64,000 bases of DNA from Drosophila pseudoobscura (GCF_009870125.1 NC_046683.1:52405869-52469868), one strand, 5' to 3'; positions 48,901 to 60,719 are shown, counted from the stretch's first letter. Numbers and translations are program-made. The notes: a model not told the origin generated them from the sequence alone.

Positions 48901-51900
48901 AAGGGACCGTCCATGGCCATCGTCGATAGATCTACCATAAACACATACCAAGTGATGCCGTCTGGCTCGTACGTCTCGAATGTCTGATCCTCGGCCCGAT
49001 ACTCCAGCAGGAAGTCTAGATTGTAGTTTTGGGCGGCTCGCAGCTCTGTCAGCGCCGGATCGGTGTAGCTCTCCAGCGATTGGATTATCGTGTCCATGGC
49101 GGAATTGTAGGCCACCAGGCGACAGCGGGCAATGGGCGCAAATTGTTCGACATTCAACATCTCGTATGCGGAAGTCAGCACGAGATTGATGTCAAAGCTC
49201 TGGGACAGGTAGACCCGCGTGATCTTCATCTTTTTGAGCGAGGGATTGTAGAAGTAGACGCGTGGCTTGTACAGCTCCGGCAGCGCCAGATCGGTAACAG
49301 TGATGTGCCGTCCAATGCGTGTTACTCGCGTTTCCTCCTCCGAATGTAGCTTTGGCAGCAGCGTCTTGATATGCTCGGGGAAGTCTGCAGCTTTGGCGGT
49401 GTGCTCGTTCCGTTTGCCATCCACCTGGCGGTACATCAACATGTAGGCATTGGTGCTAGAAGTGTAAGCGCTGGAGTAGTAGCTGCCATTTGGTCCGCCA
49501 AAGGAGCGTTGTATATCTTCCTGTGTGATCTACTCCCAGAGTATAAATTACATTTAGGATGAGAGAAGACACTAAAAGAGGGACAAATTTCGACTTACTG
49601 AGGACACATTTTGATCGTTGAAGCAGAACCATTCGTTGCTGTCAAAGTCCTTTATGTAGGCATAGTAATGACCTCCCGAGGCACTCCCCGAATGGATCAT
49701 GATGGCAAAAAGCTCATACATATACGGTCCCGAGCCCTGCTTGGCGCTTTTGCTGGTACTGCTGCTCATATCGATGCCCTCGTCCTCGTCATTTAGATCG
49801 TTCTCATGCTGGCTAGAGCTGGCTGTGGTCCCCACGCCGCTGCTCAGATTGTCATCCTCTATCGTGGAGCCGCTATCCGCTGTGCTGCAATCTTCCGCCG
49901 CTGTTCCGCCGTTCATTTGGTACTGTTCGCCGTTTGCAGTGCGATTGACAAACGTGTTCAGGTTGAGCGTCTGCGGGAAGGTTACTCTGCGATGGAAAGT
50001 AGATTAATTTACAATAACTGTTCCCACAACTATCCTCTGTTCGACGCTTACCTGTCGTTCAGCTTGATGCGGTTCATGGACGTGTAGTCAAAGTCGAAGC
50101 GTTTCAGGTGCAGTGTCAGGATGTAGGGGAAGGACTTGAAGTGCAGCCCCTTGTGGGCATCGCACTTCTTCTTGCACTTCTCGCAGAGATACTGATTGTT
50201 CCCATCGAGCGTTTCTGGCTGGACGAAGGCGCGCAGGGCCTCCTCAATGCTGCCGTAGGCAGAGTTGCTGCCAAACGGACGCACCGGCAGCGGTATGTCC
50301 AGGAAGGTGTCCTCGCGCGTCTTCTCCGTATTGCACTCCAAACATTTCACGTAGTCGTTCATCTTGCCCTCGTAGAGGTTCGAGATAAGATTCGCCTGCT
50401 TGGTGTTCTTGAACTTTTGCTCCAATGCATCGAACATGACACGGCACAGCTCCTGGATGTCGTGCTGTTGCCAGGCTTCCGTCGAGTCCCAGCCGAAGCT
50501 GCGCGTCAGATCCGTGGTCTCCACCGAGGACTTGGGCGATGTCTGGAGATTGAGGAACAGCTTCTGCAGCTGATATGGGATGTTTTTCGCCTCGTTGTCG
50601 TTGTCGAACTCCCACCGGTACAGGGCGTTCCTGAACTCTGGCGTCATGTAGAGCGCCTGCAGCAGACTGTTCAGGTAGCAGGTCATGGCCTGATTCACCA
50701 GTCCCACGTATCCCTTGGGGCCAGCAGTGGGTCGAGGCTCAGTCTCCGTGGTGGCCGATGCCACTAGATCTGCCGCCGTGGAGTTCATGCGCTGCCACGA
50801 GGGTAGCTCGTCGCCGCCGTACTTGCGCCGATAGAACTTGGACAGACCCGAAACTTCGCCTGCATCTTCGCCACCGGCTGCCTGGTCACCCTCACCGACT
50901 GACCCCTCACCATCGCCGACTGCTGGTCCAAAGTCATAGCCGGCTCCCATCAGTGTGGGACTGGCCGAGGCGCCCAGGGCCAGGTCATCGTCCGACAGTG
51001 GTTCAGCATCCGAGACGGGACTCACGTTGAACAGTTCCGAGGGCAGATCGTCGACGGGCGACATCAGATCGTGTGTCACCGCCTTGTTTAGCTCGTCCAT
51101 GGGCAGGTCGTAGCAGGCATCGCTAGTAGTTTTCTCCTTCTCCTTGAAAACTAGTTTGGCATGGACCGGACTGACGTCAGAACTTTCTTCTGGCCTGACA
51201 TCAGTAGCGTCCTCTGATTTGACCTCAGCTATGGTCTTTGACCTGTCCTCTGAGCTGCCCCCTGGCCTTGGCTTGCCCTCTGAGTTGCTACTTGCCTTGG
51301 GACTATCCTCTGAGCTGCTTCCTGCCTTTGGCTTGTCCTCTGAGCAGCCTCCTGTCTTTGGACTTTTCACTGAGCTGCTGCTGGGCTTTGGCTTCTCCTC
51401 TGCGGTGCCGCCTGCCTTTGGACTCTCTTCTGAACTTGCCCCTGCCTTAGTGCTGGAAGCAGAGTCCTCGCTCGTTGCCTTTGTCTTTCTCGGTGACGAT
51501 GAGCCCGATGATGACTTCTTTTTTGTCTTTTCGCCCACCTTTTTCTTCTTCTCGCCAGTGGCTGATGTCTTGGACTTGGACTGATCGCTGGACTTGGTGG
51601 TTGGGTCCTTGGGGCTGACCATCATCTGAGCCTTCTTAATGGGCAGCTCGAAGCGCTTGGTCACATCACCATCCCAGCTGCCGGAGGGTAGCAGTACCAG
51701 ATGATTCTTCTGCTGTCGCTCAAAGCCGTTCACATCGTACAGCAGCTGAGTGTCCAATGCGTTTAAGTGGACCTTGTGGGGGAGCAGAAAGAGAGGTAGA
51801 TTAGCAGGCATTTTGGGGTAGCTATGGGAAGATTGGGACTCACCAGATCCTTGCCCTCGTGCGGCTGTAGGATAAGCTCAAACTTTCCGCAGGGAAACTG

Positions 51901-52032
51901 GGTGCCAATCAGTTCTATGACCCGCTGGACCGTAAAATGCGGCCGCACCACAACATTGATCTTCTTTTCCTCCGAGCCTGGGGTCTGGTCGAAGACAGAA
52001 ACGGTGCACTGCTCGATCTCCTTGTCTGTCAT
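45948..52032 (-). CDS. Ubp64E: Ubp64E, USP47-type ubiquitin-specific protease
   Basis: Nine minus-strand exons (52032-51844, 51772-50052, 49986-49599, 49529-48609, 48553-47582, 47525-47399, 47335-47265, 46356-46223, 46158-45948) join in phase to about 1577 residues. The catalytic Cys box is [13 protein letters not shown] (Cys about 428), typical of USP47. CxxC pairs lie in VKCLECNTE and YLCEKCKKK. The His box is [11 protein letters not shown], followed by the [12 protein letters not shown] and [18 protein letters not shown] blocks. C-terminal ubiquitin-like regions follow, ending in the basic [18 protein letters not shown] motif. A lineage-variable Ser/Lys/Pro insertion with seven 10-residue repeats precedes the protease domain. 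By family knowledge USP47 deubiquitinates DNA polymerase beta, and fly Ubp64E acts in Ttk, MAPK and Notch control. Intron 7 is nearly all transposon. Confidence 0.94.
46415..47248. mobile_element. Second copy of the AGAGCCCTGCAT MITE, interrupted
   Basis: The left end (about 46415, ACCCTACATGAA) and right end (ATGCAGGGCTTTA ending about 47248) match the termini of 44844-45177. Inner flanks also match (AATCAGCGATTTAA; GAAGGCAGGATTCGTAAT; GGATTCATGCAGGGCT). A DINE-1-like element interrupts the middle. The right end stops 16 bases from the splice donor of Ubp64E exon 7, so the whole composite sits inside Ubp64E intron 7. Confidence 0.7.
46535..47035. mobile_element. Diverged DINE-1/INE-1-like element nested in the MITE
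   Basis: Shares with 53560-54445 the ordered blocks CTAGATGGCCATTTT..TATAATTCTG, CCACAGATTTTC, TTTGTGGGGGCGGA, TTAGCTCTTATAG, GACAGACAG.GGCTTTATCGACTCG, TATTGATGCTGATCAAGAAT and GGTCGAAAACGCTTCCTCCT, ending in AAGTATCGGGTA. This is the layout I associate with the non-autonomous Helentron-type DINE-1 family. The left end is truncated or too diverged to place exactly. Confidence 0.7.
51230..51439 (-). repeat. Coding minisatellite: seven 10-residue repeats in Ubp64E
   Basis: Residues about 175-244 consist of seven consecutive 10-residue units of the type [10 protein letters not shown] (for example [20 protein letters not shown]). The DNA shows the same 30-base periodicity with substitutions, so the repeat is old enough to have diverged but still strictly in phase. 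It lies in a disordered Ser/Lys-rich linker ahead of the USP domain. Confidence 0.85.
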
Positions 52033-53559
52033 CTTGTGGCTCCTGGATGTTTTCAAGCCAAAAGCTGGGAAAAGTCCTGCGGGCGCAAGCGAGAATAGAG
52101 AGAGAGAGGGCAAGAGTGAGGGAATTTTGAAATGTATTTTTTGTGTGTAAATTAAGTTAAATGAAATCTAAGGAGTTGTCATTTTACTCAATTGTCGTGT
52201 GCCAACCCCTGACAAGTTGCTGGTCATGACGATGACGAGCCTTCTGCTGCTGAACGTAAATAAGGAAGAGAAGGCCACGAAATGCTACGAAATTTTCTTG
52301 TTTTCGACCTCAATCGAAAAGAAATCAAAAGAAAGCAACAGAACCAAGAAAACTCTCCGCCTTCAGCAACATCATCATCCTCCTCCTCCTCCATCCATCC
52401 CCATCCACTGACGTGCTTGGGTGTACGCTTTTCGCGCCTTATTTGTACGCGACGCGCCAGTTGTTGCCACCACATATATAACCCACCGTCCACTACCCAG
52501 GCCTTCCAAAATCGACATTATGACTAACGCGCAGCGGAATTTCATAAACAATCAGTGGCCAGACCCGTTGCTGGATGGCTGACTGGCTGGCTCCGGAGGA
52601 CGGCCTGAGGAACGGATTATTCCGGAACGTCGTCGTCACTCTTCCTCTTCTGCCTTCATTTTTCGACTAACGTCATCATAATTGCCACGGGAGAATGCAT
52701 AAATTTCGTGGCAAATGTCATTCCACGTTCGCTTCTTTGTTGGTCAGAAAAGAACAGAAGAGAACAGAACAGCCTGTGGCGCTGCGGCAGTGCGGCAGTG
52801 CGGCCCTCCCCCCGACATTGTAACGGAAGTTGTACCAATATTTTTGTCGAATATTCCGGCAATGCGCAAATCGCCTCCTGGCAGTGGTAGTGTGGGCGGC
52901 CAGCAGGGGGTGTGTTTTCTCGAATATACATATGTACATAAGTGCATCTGTGCTTATAAATTACTTATTTATACTATAACTAATAATTGTAAAATTATGA
53001 TAAATCTAGAAAAAGCAGATAGGCAGATTCCTAACGTTAATTAACGTAGTTATCGGTAATCAGCAATTATCGATGAACGCGGATATAACGGATATATTTG
53101 CAGCGCACTTCATAGATCATTTTCGGTGATTTAAATTATTCAACATCTAATTAGAAAAGTCTAAAGCACTTTGCTTTGAATATTTGCAATGTTTTTCCAA
53201 TTTCGATATACAAAAATAGCCACAAACATCGCAGCAGGCTAGAGAGAGATGAGATGCAAGTGGATGCACGCCAATCGGCAATATAAATGTGCTGCTATTT
53301 CAAACACATGTTGGATGTTGGATGGTCCAAAACACGACATATAGACGAGACGAGGGAGAGAGTGAGATGGGGATCAAAAAAATGCTAATATACCGTCGAG
53401 CAGCAGCAGATATCAAAATAAAGAAAAAATCATTCTGCTAAAAATAAAATCAAGCGGCGACAGCGACAACGACAAATCGAAATGGACGGAAAAAGCAACC
53501 AAGTCGAGAGAAAACGAGGGGGAACGTTGTGAGTTGCTGCTGACACCGCAACTCTACAG
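52033..53559. other. 5' flank/first intron of Ubp64E
   Basis: A TTTTCCCAG acceptor-like site 40-50 bases upstream of the Ubp64E ATG suggests that a non-coding first exon lies further upstream. The stretch has a TTATCGATGA DRE-like site near 53075 and purine tracts, but no coding exon. Whether transcription starts here or near the module at 56.5 kb is unresolved. Confidence 0.45.
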
Positions 53560-54445
53560 TTATACCCGATACTAAGTCAGTATGGCTCTCCTCCGGCAGA
53601 CGCCGCTAATATTAAACGACACGACAGAGTGCGTGCGAGAGAGACAGAAAATCAGTCTGAGCGTGACGTCGGGCGCTGCGTAGCCAGTGCAAATTGATTT
53701 GTTCCTTTTGGCTATAAAAATGATCTGATCTGATCCAGATTCAGCAATCTGATATTTGGTTACTCTAGCCTTAATAGTCTCTGAGACTTGTGGAAGCCTC
53801 AGATTTTCGTCTATTGCGGGGGCGGAAGCGGGTGTGGCGAAATTTTGACACAAAATGGTCAAGGTCCGATATCACAGGAGTGTGGATACCAAATTTGGTT
53901 GCTCTGGCTCTTATAGGTTCTGAGATTCTTGAACTCATATTTTGCAATTGGCAAAACCGACCATGAAACCTGTGTGTTAGAGAGAGACAGAGCGAGAAAA
54001 AATGAAATTGTTTTCTTGATTCTGGCTATAATAATTATACGATCTGGTTTAGATTTTGCACTCTAGAAGATACACAGTCATCTTCTACAATTCTGCGTTT
54101 TTAGTTTTCTCGTATCGTCGAAATTGTGGATGCCACAGATTTTCGCCCTTTGTGGGGGCGGAAGTGGGCGGGGCAAAGTTTTGAAATATTCTTGTAGCAG
54201 TGACATATCACAAAAGTCTGGATCCAAAACATCGTTGCTCTAGCTCTTATAGTCTTTGAGCACTGGGCGCTGAAGGGGACGGTCAGACGGACAGACAGAC
54301 ATGGCTTCATCGACTCGACTATTGATGCTGATCAAGAATATATATACTTTATGGGGTCGGAAACGATTCCTTCTGGACGTTACACACATCCACTTTTACC
54401 ACAAATCTAATATACCCCAATACTCATTTTGAGTATCGGGTATAA
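53560..54445. mobile_element. DINE-1/INE-1-like element, near full length
   Basis: An 886-bp element bounded by TTATACCCGATACT (53560-53573) and its inverse AGTATCGGGTATAA (54432-54445). Internal diagnostics are GTGGGGGCGGAAGTGGGCGG, two related half-copies (GGTTACTCTAGCCTTAATAG and GTTGCTCTAGCTCTTATAG), GACGGACAGACAGACATGGC, TCGACTCGACTATTGATGCT, GATCAAGAATATATATACTT and TATGGGGTCGGAAACGATTC. No ORF of note. The family name is given from memory of the Drosophila DINE-1 consensus. Confidence 0.75.
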
Positions 54446-54540
54446 AAAGAAGCAAGCAGCAAAAATATTCAAACCAACCGTTGGGAGCGTTTTGAATACG
54501 CGTATAGCTGGCTATTTGTAAATGCGAAGGTTCTTGAGAC

Positions 54541-54578
<38 letters not shown>

Positions 54579-56484
54579 ATATCGTACGCCCATCAATCAG
54601 AATGGGTTCGAATTTTCAACACTTTTTGGCCGCCCTCTCAGCATTATTTACATGATGACGATGATCTTTCGGCAATGTTTTTTTTTTATTTGTTTTGAGA
54701 ATTACAGAAAACGATATCGCGACTTATCTATTCGAAAACACGAATACGGTCTATACGGATGAAAACAGGAAAGCGTGGTATGCTTTGCATATATGTATGT
54801 ATTTGTGCTATTTTTGAAACTATTTTGGTACTGTGAAATCTTTTGGGGCTTGTGGGGTCTAACACGTCTACACAAACAGTACTAGTACTATGGGGCATGC
54901 TGAACGAACAGAGATATGCCATCTCTGCCGGAAATCGTTGCTATGTTGCAGCAGTATGTATTGCTTGCAATCCAACAAGTCATATGCATATTGGAGAATA
55001 AAAAAACTATTCCGCACTGCGCACTGCGCTCCGTTCCCATTACGAAAGCACCCTACAGATTGGCCCTATTCTTAGAACGATTCCTCGTTGTATTTAGAAA
55101 CTTCAGTTGGGAGCGAACAGATACTATACATGCGTATATGTATGCACAAATCTTCTATCCGATTATATGTACACTCGATGTTTACCGTCTGATTGCTCCG
55201 AGATCTTTCCGAACTAAAAACCGCCGTCAACGCACGACATCGTTCACGCGTGTACTGGCCGATTTCAAAGATATCTTTTCTATCTATGCCCAACACCACG
55301 ATCCGGCGCCCCACAGTTCGGCAGTTCAGTTCCGACGCTGATTGTTCGCGAATAGCCGCCCATTCGAGTGCGCTACGATTCCTACGAGCCCTGCACTGGA
55401 TGGATGGATGGATGGAAGCCTGCGATGCATCATCAGAACTCCATATATACATACCATTTATAGCACGAGCACTCACAAACTATATTGATAACGATTATCG
55501 CACAAAACAAATGACTGAAATGGGATGGTGGGTGGCGTTCGGGTAGTTCCCTTGGAGACTGCAAAAGCCCCAACCCGGGGCGGATTACTCAATGAATATA
55601 GTCGATGGATGTTGGATGGGACTGTGTGAGCACAGCGATGAATTTTTAGCGAAAGTGCTATTAATGTTTATATTGTAGATACGCTCTCGATTGCCTCTCT
55701 CTCTCTCTCTATCTCGTCTGTATCCGTAGGAATGAATGACTATTTTTATTAGGCTGCAGCTGCAATTGCTGTTGACGGCGGCACTGGTGGAGGCAACGGC
55801 ATCCTTTCTACGTGCCGCAACTAGCGCCATGACTAAGAGGAACTGACCATGCCGGCGGGGCGGCAATAGTTACATACGTCTAGAGTGGGAGGTGGGGCAA
55901 ATGCTTTCTTTTTATATGAAAACTTGGACGAATTTCGTTTTGCGCAATACTTGGGCGGGGAGGAGAGGTGTCCGCCGCCACCCAGTGGGTGGGCCGATCG
56001 GTCAAGGTTTTGCTTCGGAACGTGACACGCAGCATATGTGTATGCCTGTATGTGCGTGTGTGGGGACTGTGTTAGCGGTTTTGCCAGTGCATTTGTGTGT
56101 TGTTTTGGCCAAAAACAAGTACAATTTGTGCGTCCTTCGATTTCGCAAAGATTCCATCGGAATGGGCGTCCATATGCCGAAAAAGTGTCTGCCTACACCG
56201 ATGCCGCCTCTGTTCGAGTGTTGTATTTTCTATCTGTATGTGTGCCTCACCTCCTTCTTCTTCTGCGGCTCCACTCACCTCAACTACAAGTGTGAAAATA
56301 CTGCAGTGTTTATGCGGTGTGTGTGTGTGGGGGGGAGGGTGCGGCAATCCGTGCGGCTGTACGGATGTTCCTGGCGTACAATGGTGTCATCCACGGAATA
56401 CTATCTAAATTTGGTTAAAATGAAACTCGACTCGACATTTTAAAAATTGTTTTTTGTTGTTCGCTCGGCTGCGGCTGCTGTTCA
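54446..56484. other. Intergenic region without recognised genes
   Basis: Contains a GA tract (54545-54572), a CT tract near 55690-55710 and GT-rich DNA around 56030-56100 and 56318-56330. A 183-codon open frame (55892-56443) is Cys/Val/His-biased, overlaps simple repeats and has no family resemblance, so it is not called. A non-coding exon of Ubp64E could lie near 56.4 kb. Confidence 0.5.
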
Positions 56485-56830
56485 GTGTGACCGCGGATTC
56501 ATCGATAAGACATACGGTCTGACCCTCAAAAATATACCAAAATATACCGTCTCATTTTCAAAATATACCGTAGATATACTGACGAATTATTCGAGTTCCT
56601 CGTTTTTGATATTCCGTCGTGTATTACTAGCTGGATAGAGCCCTCAGCCCTGCCCACATAATTGTATCCCATTGATGAATGAATTTTCCACAAGATATGC
56701 TACTTTTAAGTACTCGTTTTATTGTACTGTGTGTATAACACAACGTTTAAGCAAAAAGTTGAGCAAAAAACAGTGACATGTTGCTTACCTGTTGCTTGTC
56801 AACCGGAGTATTTTCAAACTTGACTGCTGT
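56485..56830. repeat. Promoter module and first half of the dispersed repeat, copy 3
   Basis: GTGTGACCGC at 56485, 20 bases including ATCGATAAG, CGGTCTGACC at 56515, then several AATATACC words. It continues with TCGTTTTTGATATTC, TATTACTAGCTGGATAGA, GCCCTGCCCACATAATT and CCCATTGATGAATGAATT, colinear with copies 1 and 2 until about 56820. The module faces the minus strand, so it could be a distal promoter for Ubp64E. Confidence 0.7.
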
Positions 56831-57060
56831 TTCATCAACGCAATAGGCAGATGCTAGCAACTTCGCCATAAGAGCAGGAGGTGCTTCAGGGAATATATTG
56901 GTGGACGTTCGCTTTTCCATAACCATGTAGAATGCGTTTCAGTGCTGCCATCGGGCTTGACTTCTCTGCTTATTTGTTTTAGTTTCGTTTCCTTGTCCGC
57001 GTACTTTGCAAAGGCGGAGAAGGTTACCGGAAAAAGAACTTTCCTATTCTGTCAATGGTC
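56789..57060 (-). pseudogene. Unrecognised frameshifted coding remnant
   Basis: On the minus strand a protein-like stretch with FSAFAKYADKETKLKQISRE and VKPDGSTET (about 57040-56940) continues after a one-base frame change as NAFYMVMEKRTSTNIFPEAP and KLLASAYCVDETAVKFENTP to a consensus donor (CAACAG|GTAAGC at 56789/56788). The composition and donor argue for a former coding exon. The family is not recognised. It abuts repeat copy 3. Confidence 0.4.
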
Positions 57061-57419
57061 GAGAATTAGCCAAAAATGTGTCATACATGTAGTGGTACTT
57101 ATACTTACATGGTTTCAGCATGAATAGGCTAAAACTCATAGTCAGACAGGTGACGAAAAACGGGCTTTACGATGCCATTTGCCCGAGATATACATATCTA
57201 GCTCTTCCAAGGTTTGGGAGTTGTCCGGAAACGTACCAACATTAATTTGAGCATGCTTAGGTATACATACATATGTACATGGCAATAGAATGATTCCCCG
57301 ATTTCGAAATTTCACAAGAATCAATGAGCTTTTTAGAACCGATTCCAGTTGGATTCCTTGATTAAAATTAAAAACAGCAAAGTCAGAAAGACTTTGAATG
57401 CACTGCATTTAGTTCACAT

Positions 57420-58508
57420 CTAGATAAGCGTGTACATGGCACTTAAAATAGTATTTGAATATGTTTGTGCTTTCACGATCCGAATGTAGCGAACAGTACG
57501 CTCCGTGAAGCGGATTTGCGGTGGATGGTGGATGAGGTGGATTTTATTCCGACAGTTCCCACACGATCCCAGTGAGTTCGATCGCATGATACCTCCACGT
57601 GGCATGAAAAGTCTTTTAAACTACATGCAGTTATTTCAATAGAGTTGATTACGAAGAAGTTGCTCAGCACAAAAAGTTTCTCATTTTGGTTGTCAGTGTT
57701 ATGGCCGACATTATACTTTTGGCTTGCCACATTCTCCCCCGGCAACACGATTATGCGGTAGGGCAGATTTTCTCCAGTATTCAATTGATCAATGGCATCG
57801 AATATTTTGTCCGACTCAAATATGTGCGATGGACGCACCACATGCAGCAGATCATCGATACTCATAAGGGGGAGACGTACAAGGGAGAGCATCGTCTTGA
57901 TATCTTCGCTCGGATTATTTTCCTTCCATTTGCATACAGACCGAAAGATTTCCACTTCGGGGGCACAGAAGCTGTCTCGTCGCAGGACTTCCTCAAGTGA
58001 TTCCTTGGACAGTAGCTGGAAGGATTCTTGTTTTAGTAGGGCGACCACATTGCGATCCATATACTTGAGGCATTCTTTGGTCAGATCGTTCAGATAGCAT
58101 CGGCGCGCTGCATCCAGGATCACGCACACATTGCTGAGGCTCAGATTATTCTGGAGGTATATGGCTATGACCGTTTCAACGTATTTCAACCCGTAAAGAT
58201 GGCTCAAATCTAGCACATCGACTATCTGATCCACGTTTAGTGTGGAAATAGGTAGGTTGCCCGAATAAAGGTACTCGAGTATTATCTTGAAAGCCTCAGA
58301 CGTCACCTCCAGCCGAATTTCCCGCTCTTTCTGCCATGTCCCCGTAGAGCAGGGCGCGGAAGTACTCAGAGCGAGCTGCCAGAATGTTGCGGTGACCCGG
58401 CAAACGCTGATCCTCCACCAAGAATATCACGTCCGAGTAGAGCTCGTTCATGCAGAGACGACTCATGTCCGATATGAAGCCGAGGGCATTATTTTCTTCG
58501 GTGCTCAT
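57420..58508 (-). pseudogene. BTBD9-like gene copy, frameshifted
   Basis: Minus-strand similarity to BTBD9: an N-terminal BTB domain (MNELYSDVIFLVEDQRLPGH, NILAARSEYFRALLYG), a BACK domain (AFKIILEYLYSG, VLRRDSFCAPEVEIFRSVCK, VRLPLMSIDDLLHVVRPS) and part of an F5/8-type domain (CHVEVSCDRTHWDRVGTVG, then FTERTVRYIRIVKAQTYSNT). A one-base frame change near 58325-58332 separates the BTB start from the rest, and a second near 57540 separates the C-terminal part. The remainder is shorter than intact BTBD9. No intron interrupts it, which suggests a retrocopy. As I recall, the intact D. melanogaster BTBD9 is on another chromosome. A sequencing error at both sites is the alternative. Confidence 0.7.
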
Positions 58509-60624
58509 TTTCTGGATCTCTGTGTGTGGAATGGAGGATATCTATATTAGTATTATTTATGTTCTTAAAAGTTACTTTATTTCGAAAGGCAAGCAATATT
58601 TAAATGCTGAATTTTTTTCGTGAACTAATTTTTGCACAAATATCAACTTTTGTTGAACGAATTTTGTAATTGTTGATAAAACACCGAACTATTTAAAATA
58701 CTTTAGGTTCCTTAGTTTTGCAAATCTATTAACTATAAAATAGAAATAATAATGAAAATTAAGCCCGGAAGGGTTCCTAAACCACTTTAAAAATCGCTTT
58801 GCACAAATATCAATTTTACTAATTGCACTACGATACCAAACGCAATATTTGTTTGAAAATAAGGGACTGTTTTGAAAATTTCATTCGATTCTGCTTAGTC
58901 CTCAGCCTTCTGTGAGATCTGAGAAAAAAGAACGGAGTCAGCAAAAGCGTGGTCCGGCTAAGAATGACAATGCATACAATATGCACTTTATCGCTTGTTT
59001 TGCTTTTGTTCATAAAATGGTATAGTCATCTGAGTTAGTGGCCGGAGACACGGCATAACGGAGAGATCTGTATTATGACCATACCCAGTAATTACTGTAC
59101 TCTTCACTTGGCTCTGTTTTTGTGCGTGTAGTTCAGCATACATATGTATGTGCATGCATATGTTCATGTTAAGATTTTTGAGGTTTTCTTTTATTCTGAA
59201 TATGTGCAGACATTTTCGTCTTCTCTGTTTAAGATCAAGATCAGCTTCTGGACGATGTTGTTTAGACGGCTCCGCATTTAAAAGCTGGCATTGGTAAAAG
59301 TTTAGCTTTCGCTTGCAGACGCAGTTTATCAGTGCTCTTACCAATTATGACCAGGATAATGCTATTTCTCAAGAAACCCGTATGTTTAATATAAATTAAG
59401 TAACACGTTTGGCTGACTTTTATCCACAAATGTTTCCTATTTTAGGCTTTTTTTAATGTTTTTAAAGCCGATCAGATGTTGGCTCCATGCGTATTTGCTA
59501 GATTGATCGATAGTGTTGATTGGTACAATATGGGTACTCTTAAAAAAAAGTCGCGGGCTCTATTGGAAATTGTAAAAATCATTTTTGTATATAGAAATCT
59601 AATGCGTGCATTCCAGTTATTTCATTATCTTCCAGGAATCATGTAAATTGTTGAATAATTCGCAAGATAGTGACCTACCCGTTTGCGTTTTAAAGAAGTC
59701 GACAGTGGAAAGAATAAAATCGATATTACTATGGATTCTTTTGCAGAAAAAAGTTCTAGCTGTATATATATATAAATCCGTTTAGGGTATATTATATCCT
59801 AATCGAGATATTTAAACGTCGAAATTGAGTTCAAGGTATATTTACGTTATATCGGTATATAATGGTATATTAAATCAATTTGATAAATTCGATTTCATTT
59901 TTAAAGGTATATTAAAGAACATAGGGTACAGAAACTTTCACACAAAAGAAATTAGTCTGTTTTAAAGCTGTCGCAACGAAAGTTTGAAACTGGACGCATA
60001 TGTATATCTCTCTCGCTCTCACACACAAACTTTTACCAAAGGATTGTGTTTGTTTTTGCAGCTAGTCCAGTTTTAATATCGAATATCAAGGTTATTAGCA
60101 AAGTAATGTTATACAGTTATTAAAGGAAATAGGGTATACAAGTGCCATACTCCTTAAATATGTAGTTCATATGTACTAAATATGTAGTTACCGTGTAGTT
60201 ACCATCTACATAATGGCCATTTGGTTGACCTTTTCTATTTGAACCTTATTTTATAAAACATCAAATATAAACGAACACTTCAAATAAGGCAGTCATATAG
60301 AAAATTGATTCATCAGTAAAATTATTTTTTCAGGTCTGAGGGACTTAGCTAGCATGTTAAACCGAATAGTAAAACGATCAGAATGTTTAACCCATTGTAG
60401 ACCAGTTGGTATTACATCCCAAGAAAATAATTAAACTTGATGAATGTTAGTAAAGTTGAGGTGAAAGATATCGTTTTAACTTTTCTGTAAGTAACGAGGA
60501 AGAATATGATGGATCTACAAGGAGAATGTACAAGCAGTACTTTTTTCCCCGGTTTAACTCAAGTAGTTCACCTGTTTCAATAGAGGGGGCTTAAGTGGAC
60601 TAAATTCGTTCACTCATTCGAATA

Positions 60625-60652
60625 TTTTATCGTTTAATCCGCGGTCACACTA
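60625..60652 (+). promoter_or_regulatory. Motif-1/DRE-like promoter for the R3HCC1L-like gene
   Basis: AATATTTTATCGTTTAATCC followed by GCGGTCACACTA, a plus-strand version of the composite module seen at PMI and Txl (Motif-6-like, DRE-like, Motif 1). It lies about 1.5 kb upstream of the first coding exon, in the right orientation. Confidence 0.5.
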
Positions 60653-60663
60653 ATATTCTAACT

Positions 60664-60678
60664 GTATATATATGTATA

Positions 60679-60717
<39 letters not shown>
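60664..60717. repeat. TA/TATATG microsatellite
   Basis: TATATATATG units merge into a pure TA tract just downstream of the Motif-1 site, close to where transcription would be expected to start. Confidence 0.9.

Positions 60718-60719
<2 letters not shown>

Noticed and set aside
55892-56443. 183-codon plus-strand open frame
   Set aside because: Biased composition over GT- and CT-rich simple sequence, no recognisable domain and no splice or promoter support.
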